From assembly GCA_016207545.1 (NCBI GenBank), contig JACQPO010000197.1, positions 1 through 9,408 of the forward strand: DNA of 9,408 nucleotides. The letters are read 5' to 3'. This document shows, piece by piece, positions 1 to 6,500 of the stretch (within the stretch, counting starts at the first letter, position 1; the number at the start of each line of letters is the position of its first letter). This DNA comes from Methanobacteriota archaeon. Lineage in GTDB: Archaea; Thermoplasmatota; Thermoplasmata; RBG-16-68-12; EA-27. A program made the position numbers and the translations under genes. The notes beneath the pieces are model-generated. The model was not told where the DNA came from, did not search any database, and was given only the letters and a program-made list of their open reading frames with translations.

Positions 1-677
1 CGCGCCCCGAGCGCGAACTCCTTCTTCACACGCGGCTTGTACTTCGTCTCCAGCTCGTGCACGAAAATTCTGAGTTCGTTCACCGCCGCCGCGTTCGTCC
101 GCTCCACGAGGCGGCGGACGGGGGGCGACGCTTTCGCGAGATGTTGCGGCAGTTCCCGTTCGTACTGGTCCGCGATCCCGCGGGCCGCCATCTCGCCCAT
201 CTCGTACTTCGTCTCCGCGAGGCGCCGCTCGGCGGTCTGGCGGAGCTGACGGAGGAATCGGGACACTTGGGTCTGGAGCTTCGCGACTGCGCGCAAGCGG
301 CGGTCGAGGGGCGCATAGTTCCGCAGCAGGTAGTTCAGGACGCTGAGACGGAAGAGGAAGTACGTGGGCAACGTCGTCGGGTCTCGGGCATCCTCCAGGT
401 CCCACCGTTCCGAGAGCAACATGCCCCGCAGCACCCCCAGCTCGAGCCGCATGGACGGGGAGGGGTTCGCGCGCGCCTCGAACCGGTCGAGCGCCTTAAG
501 GTGGCGGTCGACCTGCGCAACCCGCCGGCGTACGGCCGGCGGGGAGTAGCTCGGGAGCATGCCGTCGTACGCATGCAGGCCCACACTTGCCGCTCCCGTC
601 GGGTGGAACTCCCTCCGGGCTTCCAAGATTTCCTTCGCGATCGCCCTGAACGTTTCCTTCGTCCCCCGCCGCGCCAC
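1..677 (-). CDS. DUF885 family protein, N-terminal part (cut by left window edge)
   Basis: This minus-strand frame is open from a GTG at 677-675 to the window edge, giving about 225 residues with no stop. Near the N-terminus (residues 24-44) it reads FHPTGAASVGLHAYDGMLPSY. This matches the start of DUF885 proteins, where a 'P..AT..G.H.YD..LPD.S' stretch is followed by a helical region (here RRRVAQVDRHLKALDRF). The rest is charged and helical, and I see no signal peptide. DUF885 belongs to a zinc-metallopeptidase-like group whose HExxH-type motif lies further C-terminal, beyond this window, so activity cannot be judged. The GTG start is preferred because a run of six G lies 7 nt upstream and the family similarity begins just after it. 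It diverges from an M1 aminopeptidase, which fits a role in peptide breakdown (inference). The product is cytoplasmic as far as visible. Confidence 0.72.
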   Translation of the reverse strand, partial: MARRGTKETFRAIAKEILEARREFHPTGAASVGLHAYDGMLPSYSPPAVRRRVAQVDRHLKALDRFEARANPSPSMRLELGVLRGMLLSERWDLEDARDPTTLPTYFLFRLSVLNYLLRNYAPLDRRLRAVAKLQTQVSRFLRQLRQTAERRLAETKYEMGEMAARGIADQYERELPQHLAKASPPVRRLVERTNAAAVNELRIFVHELETKYKPRVKKEFALGA

Positions 678-784
678 GCGCGCACCCCCCGGGGGAATCC
701 CGTCCTGGGATAAGGTTGCGCGCCTCCCTGCGGCCAAACCCTTAAGTGGAAACCTCAGGTTCCGCGCTTCCCCGAGGGACGCGC
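678..784. promoter_or_regulatory. Divergent promoter region between DUF885 gene and M1 aminopeptidase
   Basis: This 107-bp gap separates two divergent genes. CTTAAG at 741-746 is a symmetric AT-rich hexamer about 41 bp before the plus-strand ATG at 785. As a weak TATA box it would start transcription near 768, leaving a short leader with a GAGG Shine-Dalgarno core at 774-777. For the minus gene, CCTTATCC (715-708) or the same CTTAAG could serve. The minus leader holds a C5 run followed by G6 (695-685), with the G run 7 nt before the GTG. No perfect TATA consensus is present, so exact promoter positions are inferred. Confidence 0.4.
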
Positions 785-3352
785 ATGACCGTGGAAGAGC
801 AGCTCATCTGCCGGTTGACGACCGTGGGCCGGGCGGACAAGGTGTTCGCGGAGGAGACCGCGTCGGAGCATCAGCCGCGGGACCGGCAGTTCCACGTGAA
901 ACACATCCGGCTCGACCTCGGATTGGACCTCGCGAAGCGCACAATCGCCGGGACATCCACGCTGACCCTCACGCCTATTAACGACGGGTTGCGGGCCGTC
1001 GACCTCGATGCCGTGGACCTGACGATCCGCGGCGTCCGAGGGGAGGGGAAGGCGCTGCCGTTCGACCACCGAGACGGTCTGCTCACCGTCAAGCTGCCGC
1101 GGGCGTACAAGGCGGGAGAGGAGTTCACGCTCGCCGTCCGGTACGCCGGAAAGCCGAGGAAGGGGCTGTTCTTCATCGGCCCGGACAAGGACTATCCGAA
1201 AAAGGAGCCGCAAGTCTGGACGCAGGGCGAGGCGGAGGATAACAAGTTCTGGTTCCCGTGCTACGAGGCGCCGAACGATCGGATGACGTCGGACGTCCTC
1301 CTGACGGTCCCGAAAGGCTGGGTCGCGGTCTCGAACGGGCGACTCGTCGCCCTGCGGGAGGCGAACGGGGGCCGCCTGTTCCACTGGCGGCAGGACGTGC
1401 CCCACGTGAACTACCTGATCGCCCTCGCTGCGGGGCGGTACGAGATTGTGGAGGAGGAGTGGGACGGCGTCCCGCTCCAGTACTACGTCCCGAGGGGCGC
1501 TTCGAAGCTCGTACCGCTCGCCTTCCGCGAGACGGGCAACATGATGGACTTCTTTTCCAAGGTCACGGGACAGCAGTATCCGTATCCGAAGTACGCGCAG
1601 GTCGTCGTCACGGACGCAACGTTGGGAGGCATGGAGAACACGAGCATGACGACGGTGATCGAGACGACCCTCCACGACGAGCGGGCGCGGCCGAACTACG
1701 AGACGGAGGGACTTGTCTCTCACGAACTGGCCCACCAGTGGTTCGGGGACTACGTGACGATGAAGGCGTGGCCCCACCTGTGGCTCAACGAGGGCTTCGC
1801 GGACTACTTCGAGGAACTTTGGTACGAGCACCGGTTCGGGAAGGACATGTTTCAGCTCCGGATGATGAACGAAGCGCAGGGATACCTCGAGGAGGACGCG
1901 AACAACTACCGTCGCGCGATCGTCACGACGAAGTTCCACAGCCCGGAGGACATGTTCGATGCCCACACGTACCAGAAAGGTGCGTGCGTCCTCCACATGC
2001 TGCGCTACGTGCTCGGCGACCCGTTGTGGTGGAAGGCGATTCGGCACTACGTGCGCAAGCACGGGATGCAGGTCGTGGAGACGAACGACTTCAGGCTCGC
2101 CATCGAGGAGGCCACGGGCCGGTCCCTCGACTGGTTCTTCAACGAGTGGGTGCACAAGGCGGGTCACCCGGAGTTCGAGGTGTCGTGGGCCTACGATGAT
2201 GCCGCCAAACTTGTGGCGGTGACGGTGAAACAGAAGCAGGAGGTGAAGGACCTCACGCCCCTCTTCCGCACGCCCGTGGAGTTCCTCGTCGCGAACGGGA
2301 AGGCGGCGAAGCGAGAGAAGGTCGAAATTACGGAGAAGGAGCAGACGTTCCACATCCCACTCCGAGCGAAGCCGGACATGGTCCTGTTCGACCCGGACAA
2401 CTGGGTTCTCAAGAAACTGACGTTCGAGAAGAGCAAGGAAGAGCTGTTGTACCAGGTCGAAAAGGGGCCGACGATCGCCGCGCGGGTTCAGGCGTGCGAG
2501 GGTCTCGGGAAGATCTTGCATGACGAGAAGGTGATCGAGGCGGTGCGGCGAGCCCTCACGAAAGACACCTTCTGGGGCGTGCAGCGCGCGGCCGCGAAAG
2601 CCCTCGGGGAGATTGGGACGGAGGAGGCGAAACGCGTCCTCCTTACGCACGGGGTCAAGCACACGGAGCCAAGGGTGCGCCGCGGGGTCGCCGAGGCACT
2701 CGGGAAGTTCCGCGAGGACGACGAGGCGCTCGAGGCGCTCGTCCGGCTGTACGCGAAGGATCCGAAGTACTACGTGGCCGCGAGCGCGGGGAGAGCAATC
2801 GCGGAGACGCGGCACCCGAAGGCCCTCGATGCGATTAAGAAGGGAATGGATCGACGGAGCCATGCGGAAATCATCACCCGCCTTGCCCTCGCCGGAATCG
2901 CCTCATTGCGGGACCCCGAGGGCATCCCTGTGTGCAAGGCGTGCGCGAAACGGGGGAAGCCGACGTTCGTCCGCATGGCCGCCACCGACGCGCTCGGGAA
3001 GCTCGGGGACTACCTAGAGAACCGCCGCCAGGAGATCCGGGAGTTCCTCGCCCCCCTCCTGCGGGACCCCCAGATGCACGTGCGGAACGCGACGTGTGGC
3101 GCCCTCGCCCAGCTGGGCGACCCCGCCGCGATTCCAGAGCTACAAAAGGTAGCGCAATACGATATCATGGGTATGACGCAGCGCGCGGCCCGACGGGCGA
3201 TCCGGAAGATTCGCGACCGCCAGGCGGAAATCGGGAAGAAGAGCGAGTTCGCCGCCGACGTCGACAAGCTGAAGGATGACAACCTGAAGCTCCAGCAACG
3301 ACTCGCGAAGCTCGAGAGCCAGCTCCAGGCAATCGTGAAGAAGCGGAAGTAG
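785..3352 (+). CDS. M1 family zinc aminopeptidase with C-terminal HEAT repeats and coiled coil
   Basis: This 855-residue cytoplasmic metallopeptidase should remove N-terminal residues from peptides. Residues about 30-240 form the M1 beta-sheet domain. The catalytic domain carries the exopeptidase motif GGMEN (281-285), the zinc motif HELAH (313-317) and the third zinc ligand Glu336, in exact HEXXH-x18-E spacing. Tyr396 (HTYQKG) fits the transition-state tyrosine. A beta-type domain follows (about 465-555). Then, instead of the usual ERAP/APN-type C-terminal domain, several HEAT/PBS-lyase-like helical repeats run from about 560 to 800 (for example VQRAAAKALGEIG, VRRGVAEALGKF, VRNATCGALAQLGDP). 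The last 40 residues are a lysine- and leucine-rich coiled coil. There is no signal peptide or membrane segment. ATG at 785 is preferred over GTG at 746 because a GAGG precedes it and the GTG overlaps the likely promoter. The gene diverges from the DUF885 gene. The exact peptide specificity is not readable. Confidence 0.93.
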   Translation: MTVEEQLICRLTTVGRADKVFAEETASEHQPRDRQFHVKHIRLDLGLDLAKRTIAGTSTLTLTPINDGLRAVDLDAVDLTIRGVRGEGKALPFDHRDGLLTVKLPRAYKAGEEFTLAVRYAGKPRKGLFFIGPDKDYPKKEPQVWTQGEAEDNKFWFPCYEAPNDRMTSDVLLTVPKGWVAVSNGRLVALREANGGRLFHWRQDVPHVNYLIALAAGRYEIVEEEWDGVPLQYYVPRGASKLVPLAFRETGNMMDFFSKVTGQQYPYPKYAQVVVTDATLGGMENTSMTTVIETTLHDERARPNYETEGLVSHELAHQWFGDYVTMKAWPHLWLNEGFADYFEELWYEHRFGKDMFQLRMMNEAQGYLEEDANNYRRAIVTTKFHSPEDMFDAHTYQKGACVLHMLRYVLGDPLWWKAIRHYVRKHGMQVVETNDFRLAIEEATGRSLDWFFNEWVHKAGHPEFEVSWAYDDAAKLVAVTVKQKQEVKDLTPLFRTPVEFLVANGKAAKREKVEITEKEQTFHIPLRAKPDMVLFDPDNWVLKKLTFEKSKEELLYQVEKGPTIAARVQACEGLGKILHDEKVIEAVRRALTKDTFWGVQRAAAKALGEIGTEEAKRVLLTHGVKHTEPRVRRGVAEALGKFREDDEALEALVRLYAKDPKYYVAASAGRAIAETRHPKALDAIKKGMDRRSHAEIITRLALAGIASLRDPEGIPVCKACAKRGKPTFVRMAATDALGKLGDYLENRRQEIREFLAPLLRDPQMHVRNATCGALAQLGDPAAIPELQKVAQYDIMGMTQRAARRAIRKIRDRQAEIGKKSEFAADVDKLKDDNLKLQQRLAKLESQLQAIVKKRK

Positions 3353-3363
3353 GGGATGCGGCT

Positions 3364-3371
3364 CAAATAGG
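3364..3371 (+). promoter_or_regulatory. TATA-like box CAAATAGG for csaA-type gene
   Basis: CAAATAGG lies 12 bp after the aminopeptidase stop codon, in the 64-bp gap before the tRNA-binding protein. It would place a transcript start near 3392, giving a leader of about 24 nt that contains GAGG at 3411-3414, only 2 nt before the ATG. The same element occurs before the NAD-kinase-like gene and in the ubiA/regulator gap. The function is inferred from position and recurrence. Confidence 0.4.
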
Positions 3372-3416
3372 CGCGCGAACATCCGGCTTGGCGTATTCGC
3401 GGGTCGCAGTGAGGCG

Positions 3417-3749
3417 ATGGCGCTCACGTGGGACGAGTTCCGGAGGGTCGACATCCGGGTCGGCCGCGTCGTGGCGGTCGACGACTTCCCGGAGGCACGC
3501 AACCCGTCGTACCGAATGACGATCGACTTCGGCCCCCTCGGCATCAAGAAGTCGTCCGCTGCGGTTCAGCCGTGGTACACGAAAGAGGACCTCCTCGGCC
3601 GTCTCGTCGTGGCGGTCGTCAACTTTCCGCCAAAGCAGATCGCGAACTTCCGGTCCGAGGTGCTCGTGCTCGGCTCCGTCCAGTCGGATGGGCGCGTGAT
3701 TCTCCTCCGGCCTGACGAAGAGGGGGAGCGTGGCGCGCGGATCGCGTAG
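3417..3749 (+). CDS. csaA: CsaA-type tRNA-binding OB-fold protein
   Basis: This 110-residue protein matches the single-domain CsaA / tRNA-binding (EMAP-II-like) family along its full length. Diagnostic stretches are FRRVDIRVGRVV (8-19), FPEARNPSY (24-32), IDFGPLGIKKSSAAV (36-50), VAVVNFPPKQIANFRSEVLVLG (65-86) and a closing LLRPDEEGERGARI. The NFPP and SEVLVLG blocks are the family's most conserved elements and are intact. Family members form dimers and bind tRNA. In bacteria CsaA has been proposed as a chaperone linked to protein export, while the archaeal role is not settled. It probably has its own promoter (CAAATAGG at 3364). Its 3' end overlaps the following GNAT gene by 20 nt, which suggests translational coupling. 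The ATG at 3417 is the natural family start, though its GAGG is unusually close. Confidence 0.92.
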   Translation: MALTWDEFRRVDIRVGRVVAVDDFPEARNPSYRMTIDFGPLGIKKSSAAVQPWYTKEDLLGRLVVAVVNFPPKQIANFRSEVLVLGSVQSDGRVILLRPDEEGERGARIA

Positions 3750-4176
3750 CGTGCGCATCAGGCGGCTGCGCCTCGCGGACCATCCCGCCGTGGTCGGGCT
3801 CCTGCGCGCGGCGGGCATGACTCCACGGACGCGGGGCCGCGACGGCCGCGCCGCGTTCGCCCGCCAGTTGCGCTCGAACCGGACGCGGTATCTCGGGGCG
3901 TTCGACCGAACTCGGCTCGTGGGCGTCGTGCTCGGGACCCACGACACCCGCAAGGGATGGATCAACCGGCTCGCCGTCCACCCGGGGTACCGCCGACGGG
4001 GCGTCGCGACGAGGCTCGTGCGGGAGTGCGAGCGCACCCTCCGGAAGGCGGGAATCGAGATGTTTGCGGCGCTCATCGAGGGGGACAACGCGGCGTCGGA
4101 GGCGTTGTTCCGGAAGCTCGGCTACGACACCGGACGGCTGATCTACGCGCGGAAGAAGCTGCGTCCGGACGTGTGA
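3730..4176 (+). CDS. GNAT family N-acetyltransferase
   Basis: This 148-residue single-domain acetyltransferase uses acetyl-CoA to acetylate an unknown amine. The acetyl-CoA binding motif A is clear: INRLAVHPGYRRRGVATRLV (78-97), with the pyrophosphate loop RRRGVA at 88-93. Motif B, a GDNAASEALFRKLGYD stretch (118-133), matches the typical 'N..A..LF.KLGF' end of the fold. The pattern resembles RimI and related protein acetyltransferases, but substrate cannot be assigned. The N-terminus is arginine-rich. The GTG start at 3730 overlaps the csaA end by 20 nt and follows an AGGGGGAG stretch at a short distance. GTG at 3751, just after the csaA stop, is an alternative that would lose seven residues. 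The overlap suggests co-transcription with csaA. Acetylation of ribosomal or tRNA-associated proteins is conceivable but only inferred from this neighbour. Confidence 0.88.
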   Translation: MARGSRSVRIRRLRLADHPAVVGLLRAAGMTPRTRGRDGRAAFARQLRSNRTRYLGAFDRTRLVGVVLGTHDTRKGWINRLAVHPGYRRRGVATRLVRECERTLRKAGIEMFAALIEGDNAASEALFRKLGYDTGRLIYARKKLRPDV

Positions 4177-4178
4177 CG

Positions 4179-4188
4179 CTCGCGCGAG
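4179..4188. repeat. 10-bp perfect palindrome between convergent genes
   Basis: CTCGCGCGAG is a perfect palindrome in the 19-bp gap between the convergent GNAT and kbl stop codons. It has no adjoining T-tract, which archaeal terminators usually rely on, so a terminator role is weak. In such GC-rich DNA it may be chance. Confidence 0.2.
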
Positions 4189-4195
4189 GTGCGCG

Positions 4196-5386
4196 TCACT
4201 TGAGCAGGCCGACGGCCTTCCCCGCCCGCTCGAAGGCGTTCAGCGCCTCGTCGAGGTCTTCCCGCGACAGCCCCGCGTTCATGATCGTCCGGATCCGCGC
4301 CTTGTCCCGGGCGACCATTGGAAATACGATCGGGAGCGCGAAGACCCCGAGGTCGAACAACCGCTCGCTCAGCCGCTTCGCGACGGAGGCCTCTCCGCAC
4401 ATCACGGGCGTGATCGGCGTCGCGCTGTTCCCGACGTCAAATCCGAGGGAGACGAGCTCTTTCTTGTAGTACCGCGTGTTCTCCCACAGTCGCTCCACGT
4501 GCCACGGTTCCGTCTCCAGCACGTCGATCGCCGCGATGCACGCGGCGGTGACCGCGGGCGGGTGGGACCCGCTTAGGAGCCAGGTGCGCGACTTGTTCAG
4601 CGCGTAGTTGCGGAGGTCGTTGGAGCCCGCGACGTAGCCGCCGACGACGCCGAGGGCCTTCGAGAACGTCCCGAGCTCGACGTGGATTTTCTCCTCGACG
4701 TGGAAGTGAGACGCCACGCCACGGCCGCCGTCCCCGAGCACGCCCTCTCCGTGGGCGTCGTCGATGAACACCATCGCCCCGTACTCCTCCCCGAGCTTCG
4801 CGATCTGGTCGACGGGGGCGATGTCCCCGTCCATGGAGAAGACGCCGTCGCTCACGATCAGGAGTTTCGTGAACTTCGGGTCCGCCTCCTTGAGCGCCCG
4901 TTCCAAGTCCGCCGCGTCGTTGTGGCGGTAGATGAACCGGAACGCCTTCGTGAGCCGAACGCCGTCGATGATGCTGCCGTGGTTCAGCTCGTCCGTGAAG
5001 ATCGCATCGCCCTCCCCGACCAACTGGGGGATGAGTCCTGCATTCCCGGCGAAGCCGCTCACGTAGAAGAGGGCGGCCTCGCGGCGCTTGAACCGCGCGA
5101 TCCGTCGCTCCAGTTCCTCGTGCAAGTTCATGTTGCCCGCAATCGGCCGGACGCTGCCGCTGCCCGCGCCGTGGGTGTCGACCGCGCGCTTCGCGGCGTC
5201 CTTAATCCGCGCGTGGTTCGAGAGGTTCAGGTAGTTGTTCGAGCAGAGCATGATGACGGACCGACCGTCCACAATCGAGCGGGGCGCGGACGGCCCCTGC
5301 AGCACGCGGAGCTTCCAGTCGAGGTCCGCCGCGACGAGCTTCTCGTACTCCTCCCGCATCCACGCCGTCGGACGTCGCTTTTCCAT
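4196..5386 (-). CDS. kbl: Glycine C-acetyltransferase (2-amino-3-ketobutyrate CoA ligase)
   Basis: This 396-residue PLP enzyme of the alpha-oxoamine synthase family should cleave 2-amino-3-ketobutyrate with CoA to glycine and acetyl-CoA, the second step of threonine breakdown. Landmarks are the N-terminal LCSNNYLNLS (47-56), GAGSGSVRPIAGN (73-85), the cofactor-ring motif DDAHGEG with Asp209 and His212, and the PLP Schiff-base lysine Lys243 in GTFSKALGVVGGY. The length equals that of bacterial KBL (about 398). BioF and serine palmitoyltransferase share this fold, so family alone is not decisive. The tdh gene 9 nt upstream on the same strand makes KBL by far the best call. Translation starts at ATG 5386, with GAGGTGAT (5397-5390) 3 nt upstream and beginning inside the tdh stop codon, which implies tight coupling. 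It converges on the GNAT gene with a 19-nt gap. Confidence 0.94.
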   Translation of the reverse strand: MEKRRPTAWMREEYEKLVAADLDWKLRVLQGPSAPRSIVDGRSVIMLCSNNYLNLSNHARIKDAAKRAVDTHGAGSGSVRPIAGNMNLHEELERRIARFKRREAALFYVSGFAGNAGLIPQLVGEGDAIFTDELNHGSIIDGVRLTKAFRFIYRHNDAADLERALKEADPKFTKLLIVSDGVFSMDGDIAPVDQIAKLGEEYGAMVFIDDAHGEGVLGDGGRGVASHFHVEEKIHVELGTFSKALGVVGGYVAGSNDLRNYALNKSRTWLLSGSHPPAVTAACIAAIDVLETEPWHVERLWENTRYYKKELVSLGFDVGNSATPITPVMCGEASVAKRLSERLFDLGVFALPIVFPMVARDKARIRTIMNAGLSREDLDEALNAFERAGKAVGLLK

Positions 5387-5389
5387 AGG

Positions 5390-5397
5390 ATCACCTC
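5390..5397 (-). promoter_or_regulatory. Ribosome binding site of kbl, overlapping tdh stop
   Basis: GAGGTGAT is a strong match to the complement of the 16S rRNA 3' end. It starts within the tdh TGA (5398-5396) and ends 3 nt before the kbl ATG. It fixes the kbl start and indicates that the two genes share one messenger. Confidence 0.7.
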
Positions 5398-6436
5398 ACG
5401 GAAGGAGCGCGACCTTGCCGCAGTCCCCGGAGCGCATGAGCTCCATCGCGTCCGCGATGTCGTCGAGCGGGAACTTGTGCGTGACGACGGGCATCAGGTT
5501 GAGGCCGGACTTGAACAACCCCTGCATCCGGTACCAGTCCTCGTACATGCGGCGTCCGTGGATGCCGTACATCGAGCCCCCCTTCGTGATGAGGCCGTTA
5601 ACGTCGACCTTGATCGGCTTCGGGAAGATGCCGAGCAGGTGGATTCCGCCCGCCGGTTTCAGGACCTTGATTGCCTGCGCGAGGGCCTCCTCGCTGCCGG
5701 ACATCTCGAGGACCTCGTCGACCCCCTGTCCGTCCGTCTCGCCCAGGATGACCTCCACGGGGTCCTCCTCGCTCGACTTGATGATGCGGTCTGCGCCGAG
5801 CTTCTTGCCGAGCTTCAGGCGGTACTCGTTCCTGTGCCCGACCGCGAAGATCCGCTTCGCGCCGATGTGGCGGCACAGGGCGACGGCCATGAGGCCGATG
5901 GGGCCGAGGCCGAAAATAGCAACGTCCCTTGCGGGCACGTCGCCATTAAACACCGTGTAGACCGCGTTCCCGAACGGGTCTTGGATCGTCGCGTACTCGA
6001 GCGGCAGGTCCGAGTCGTTCTTGATCAGGTTTTTCTCCGGCACCGCCAGGTACTCCGCGAACGCCCCGGGGCGGTCGATGCCGATGATCGTGACGTTCGC
6101 ACACACGTGCGCGTTCCCCGTGCGGCATTGGTAGCAGTGGCCGCACGCAATGTGGCCTTCCCCGCTCACGTAGTCCCCGACCTTCGCCCACGTGCATGCG
6201 GGTCCGACCTCGACGACCTCGCCCGCCCACTCGTGGCCCTGGATGAGGGGCGTCTTGATTCGGGTCTGGGACCACGCATCCCATTCGTAGATGTGCATGT
6301 CCGTCCCGCAGATCGAGGATATCTTGACCTTGACGAGGACCTCGTCGGGCGCGATCCTGGGGACGTCAGTCGTCTTGAGTTCGATGCTTCCAAACGCGGG
6401 CTTCGTCTTCACCGCGGCCCTCATCGTGCCCTTCAC
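5396..6436 (-). CDS. tdh: Zinc-dependent L-threonine 3-dehydrogenase, possibly NADP-preferring
   Basis: This 346-residue medium-chain dehydrogenase oxidises threonine to 2-amino-3-ketobutyrate. Catalytic zinc residues appear as Cys43 in ICGTDMHIYEWDAW and His68-Glu69 in GHEWAGEVVEVG. The structural zinc lobe has Cys98, 101, 104 and 112. The block IQDPFGNAV (151-159) closely matches E. coli Tdh. The Rossmann fingerprint is GLGPIG (176-181). At the end of the second Rossmann strand, where E. coli has an acidic TDVNEYR, this protein has VGHRNEYR (Gly200-His201-Arg202). This resembles the VGSR of the NADP-dependent Thermoanaerobacter alcohol dehydrogenase, so NADP use is suspected. The start is GTG at 6436, with a G6 run 8 nt upstream; the internal ATG at 6424 is an alternative. 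It is the first gene of a tdh-kbl operon with a TATA-like box at 6486-6479. Confidence 0.94.
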   Translation of the reverse strand: MKGTMRAAVKTKPAFGSIELKTTDVPRIAPDEVLVKVKISSICGTDMHIYEWDAWSQTRIKTPLIQGHEWAGEVVEVGPACTWAKVGDYVSGEGHIACGHCYQCRTGNAHVCANVTIIGIDRPGAFAEYLAVPEKNLIKNDSDLPLEYATIQDPFGNAVYTVFNGDVPARDVAIFGLGPIGLMAVALCRHIGAKRIFAVGHRNEYRLKLGKKLGADRIIKSSEEDPVEVILGETDGQGVDEVLEMSGSEEALAQAIKVLKPAGGIHLLGIFPKPIKVDVNGLITKGGSMYGIHGRRMYEDWYRMQGLFKSGLNLMPVVTHKFPLDDIADAMELMRSGDCGKVALLP

Positions 6437-6444
6437 AAGCCTGG

Positions 6445-6454
6445 CCCCCCGGGG
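6445..6454 (-). promoter_or_regulatory. CCCCGGGGGG element with G-rich ribosome binding site of tdh
   Basis: On the minus strand four C are followed by six G, and the G run ends 8 nt before the GTG of tdh. G6 can pair with the CCUCC of 16S rRNA using one G-U pair, so it can serve as a Shine-Dalgarno. The adjoining C run could fold back on it. The same C-then-G6 layout precedes the DUF885 gene GTG (695-685). Confidence 0.4.
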
Positions 6455-6478
6455 TTGGCCCGCGTTATCGATGCCGCG

Positions 6479-6486
6479 TATTTAGG
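6479..6486 (-). promoter_or_regulatory. TATA-like box CCTAAATA for tdh-kbl operon
   Basis: CCTAAATA is the only AT-rich octamer in the 64-bp gap between the NAD-kinase-like stop and tdh. It would start transcription near 6456, leaving a leader of about 20 nt that holds the G6 ribosome binding site. This suggests tdh-kbl is transcribed apart from the upstream gene, although read-through is possible. Confidence 0.5.
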
Positions 6487-6500
6487 CTTACGTGTGTACC

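Noticed and set aside
57..713. 218-codon plus-strand frame at the left edge
   Set aside because: The minus-strand frame here matches the DUF885 N-terminus, while this one is Arg/Pro-rich with no recognisable motif.
755..2863. 702-codon open frame on the minus strand antisense to the aminopeptidase
   Set aside because: Its translation is rich in Arg, Leu, Val and His with no family pattern. Long antisense frames are expected opposite GC-rich genes, and the plus-strand gene has complete M1 motifs.
4177..4195. Possible bidirectional terminator between convergent genes
   Set aside because: There is only a 10-bp GC palindrome and no T-tract on either strand, so terminator function is not supported.
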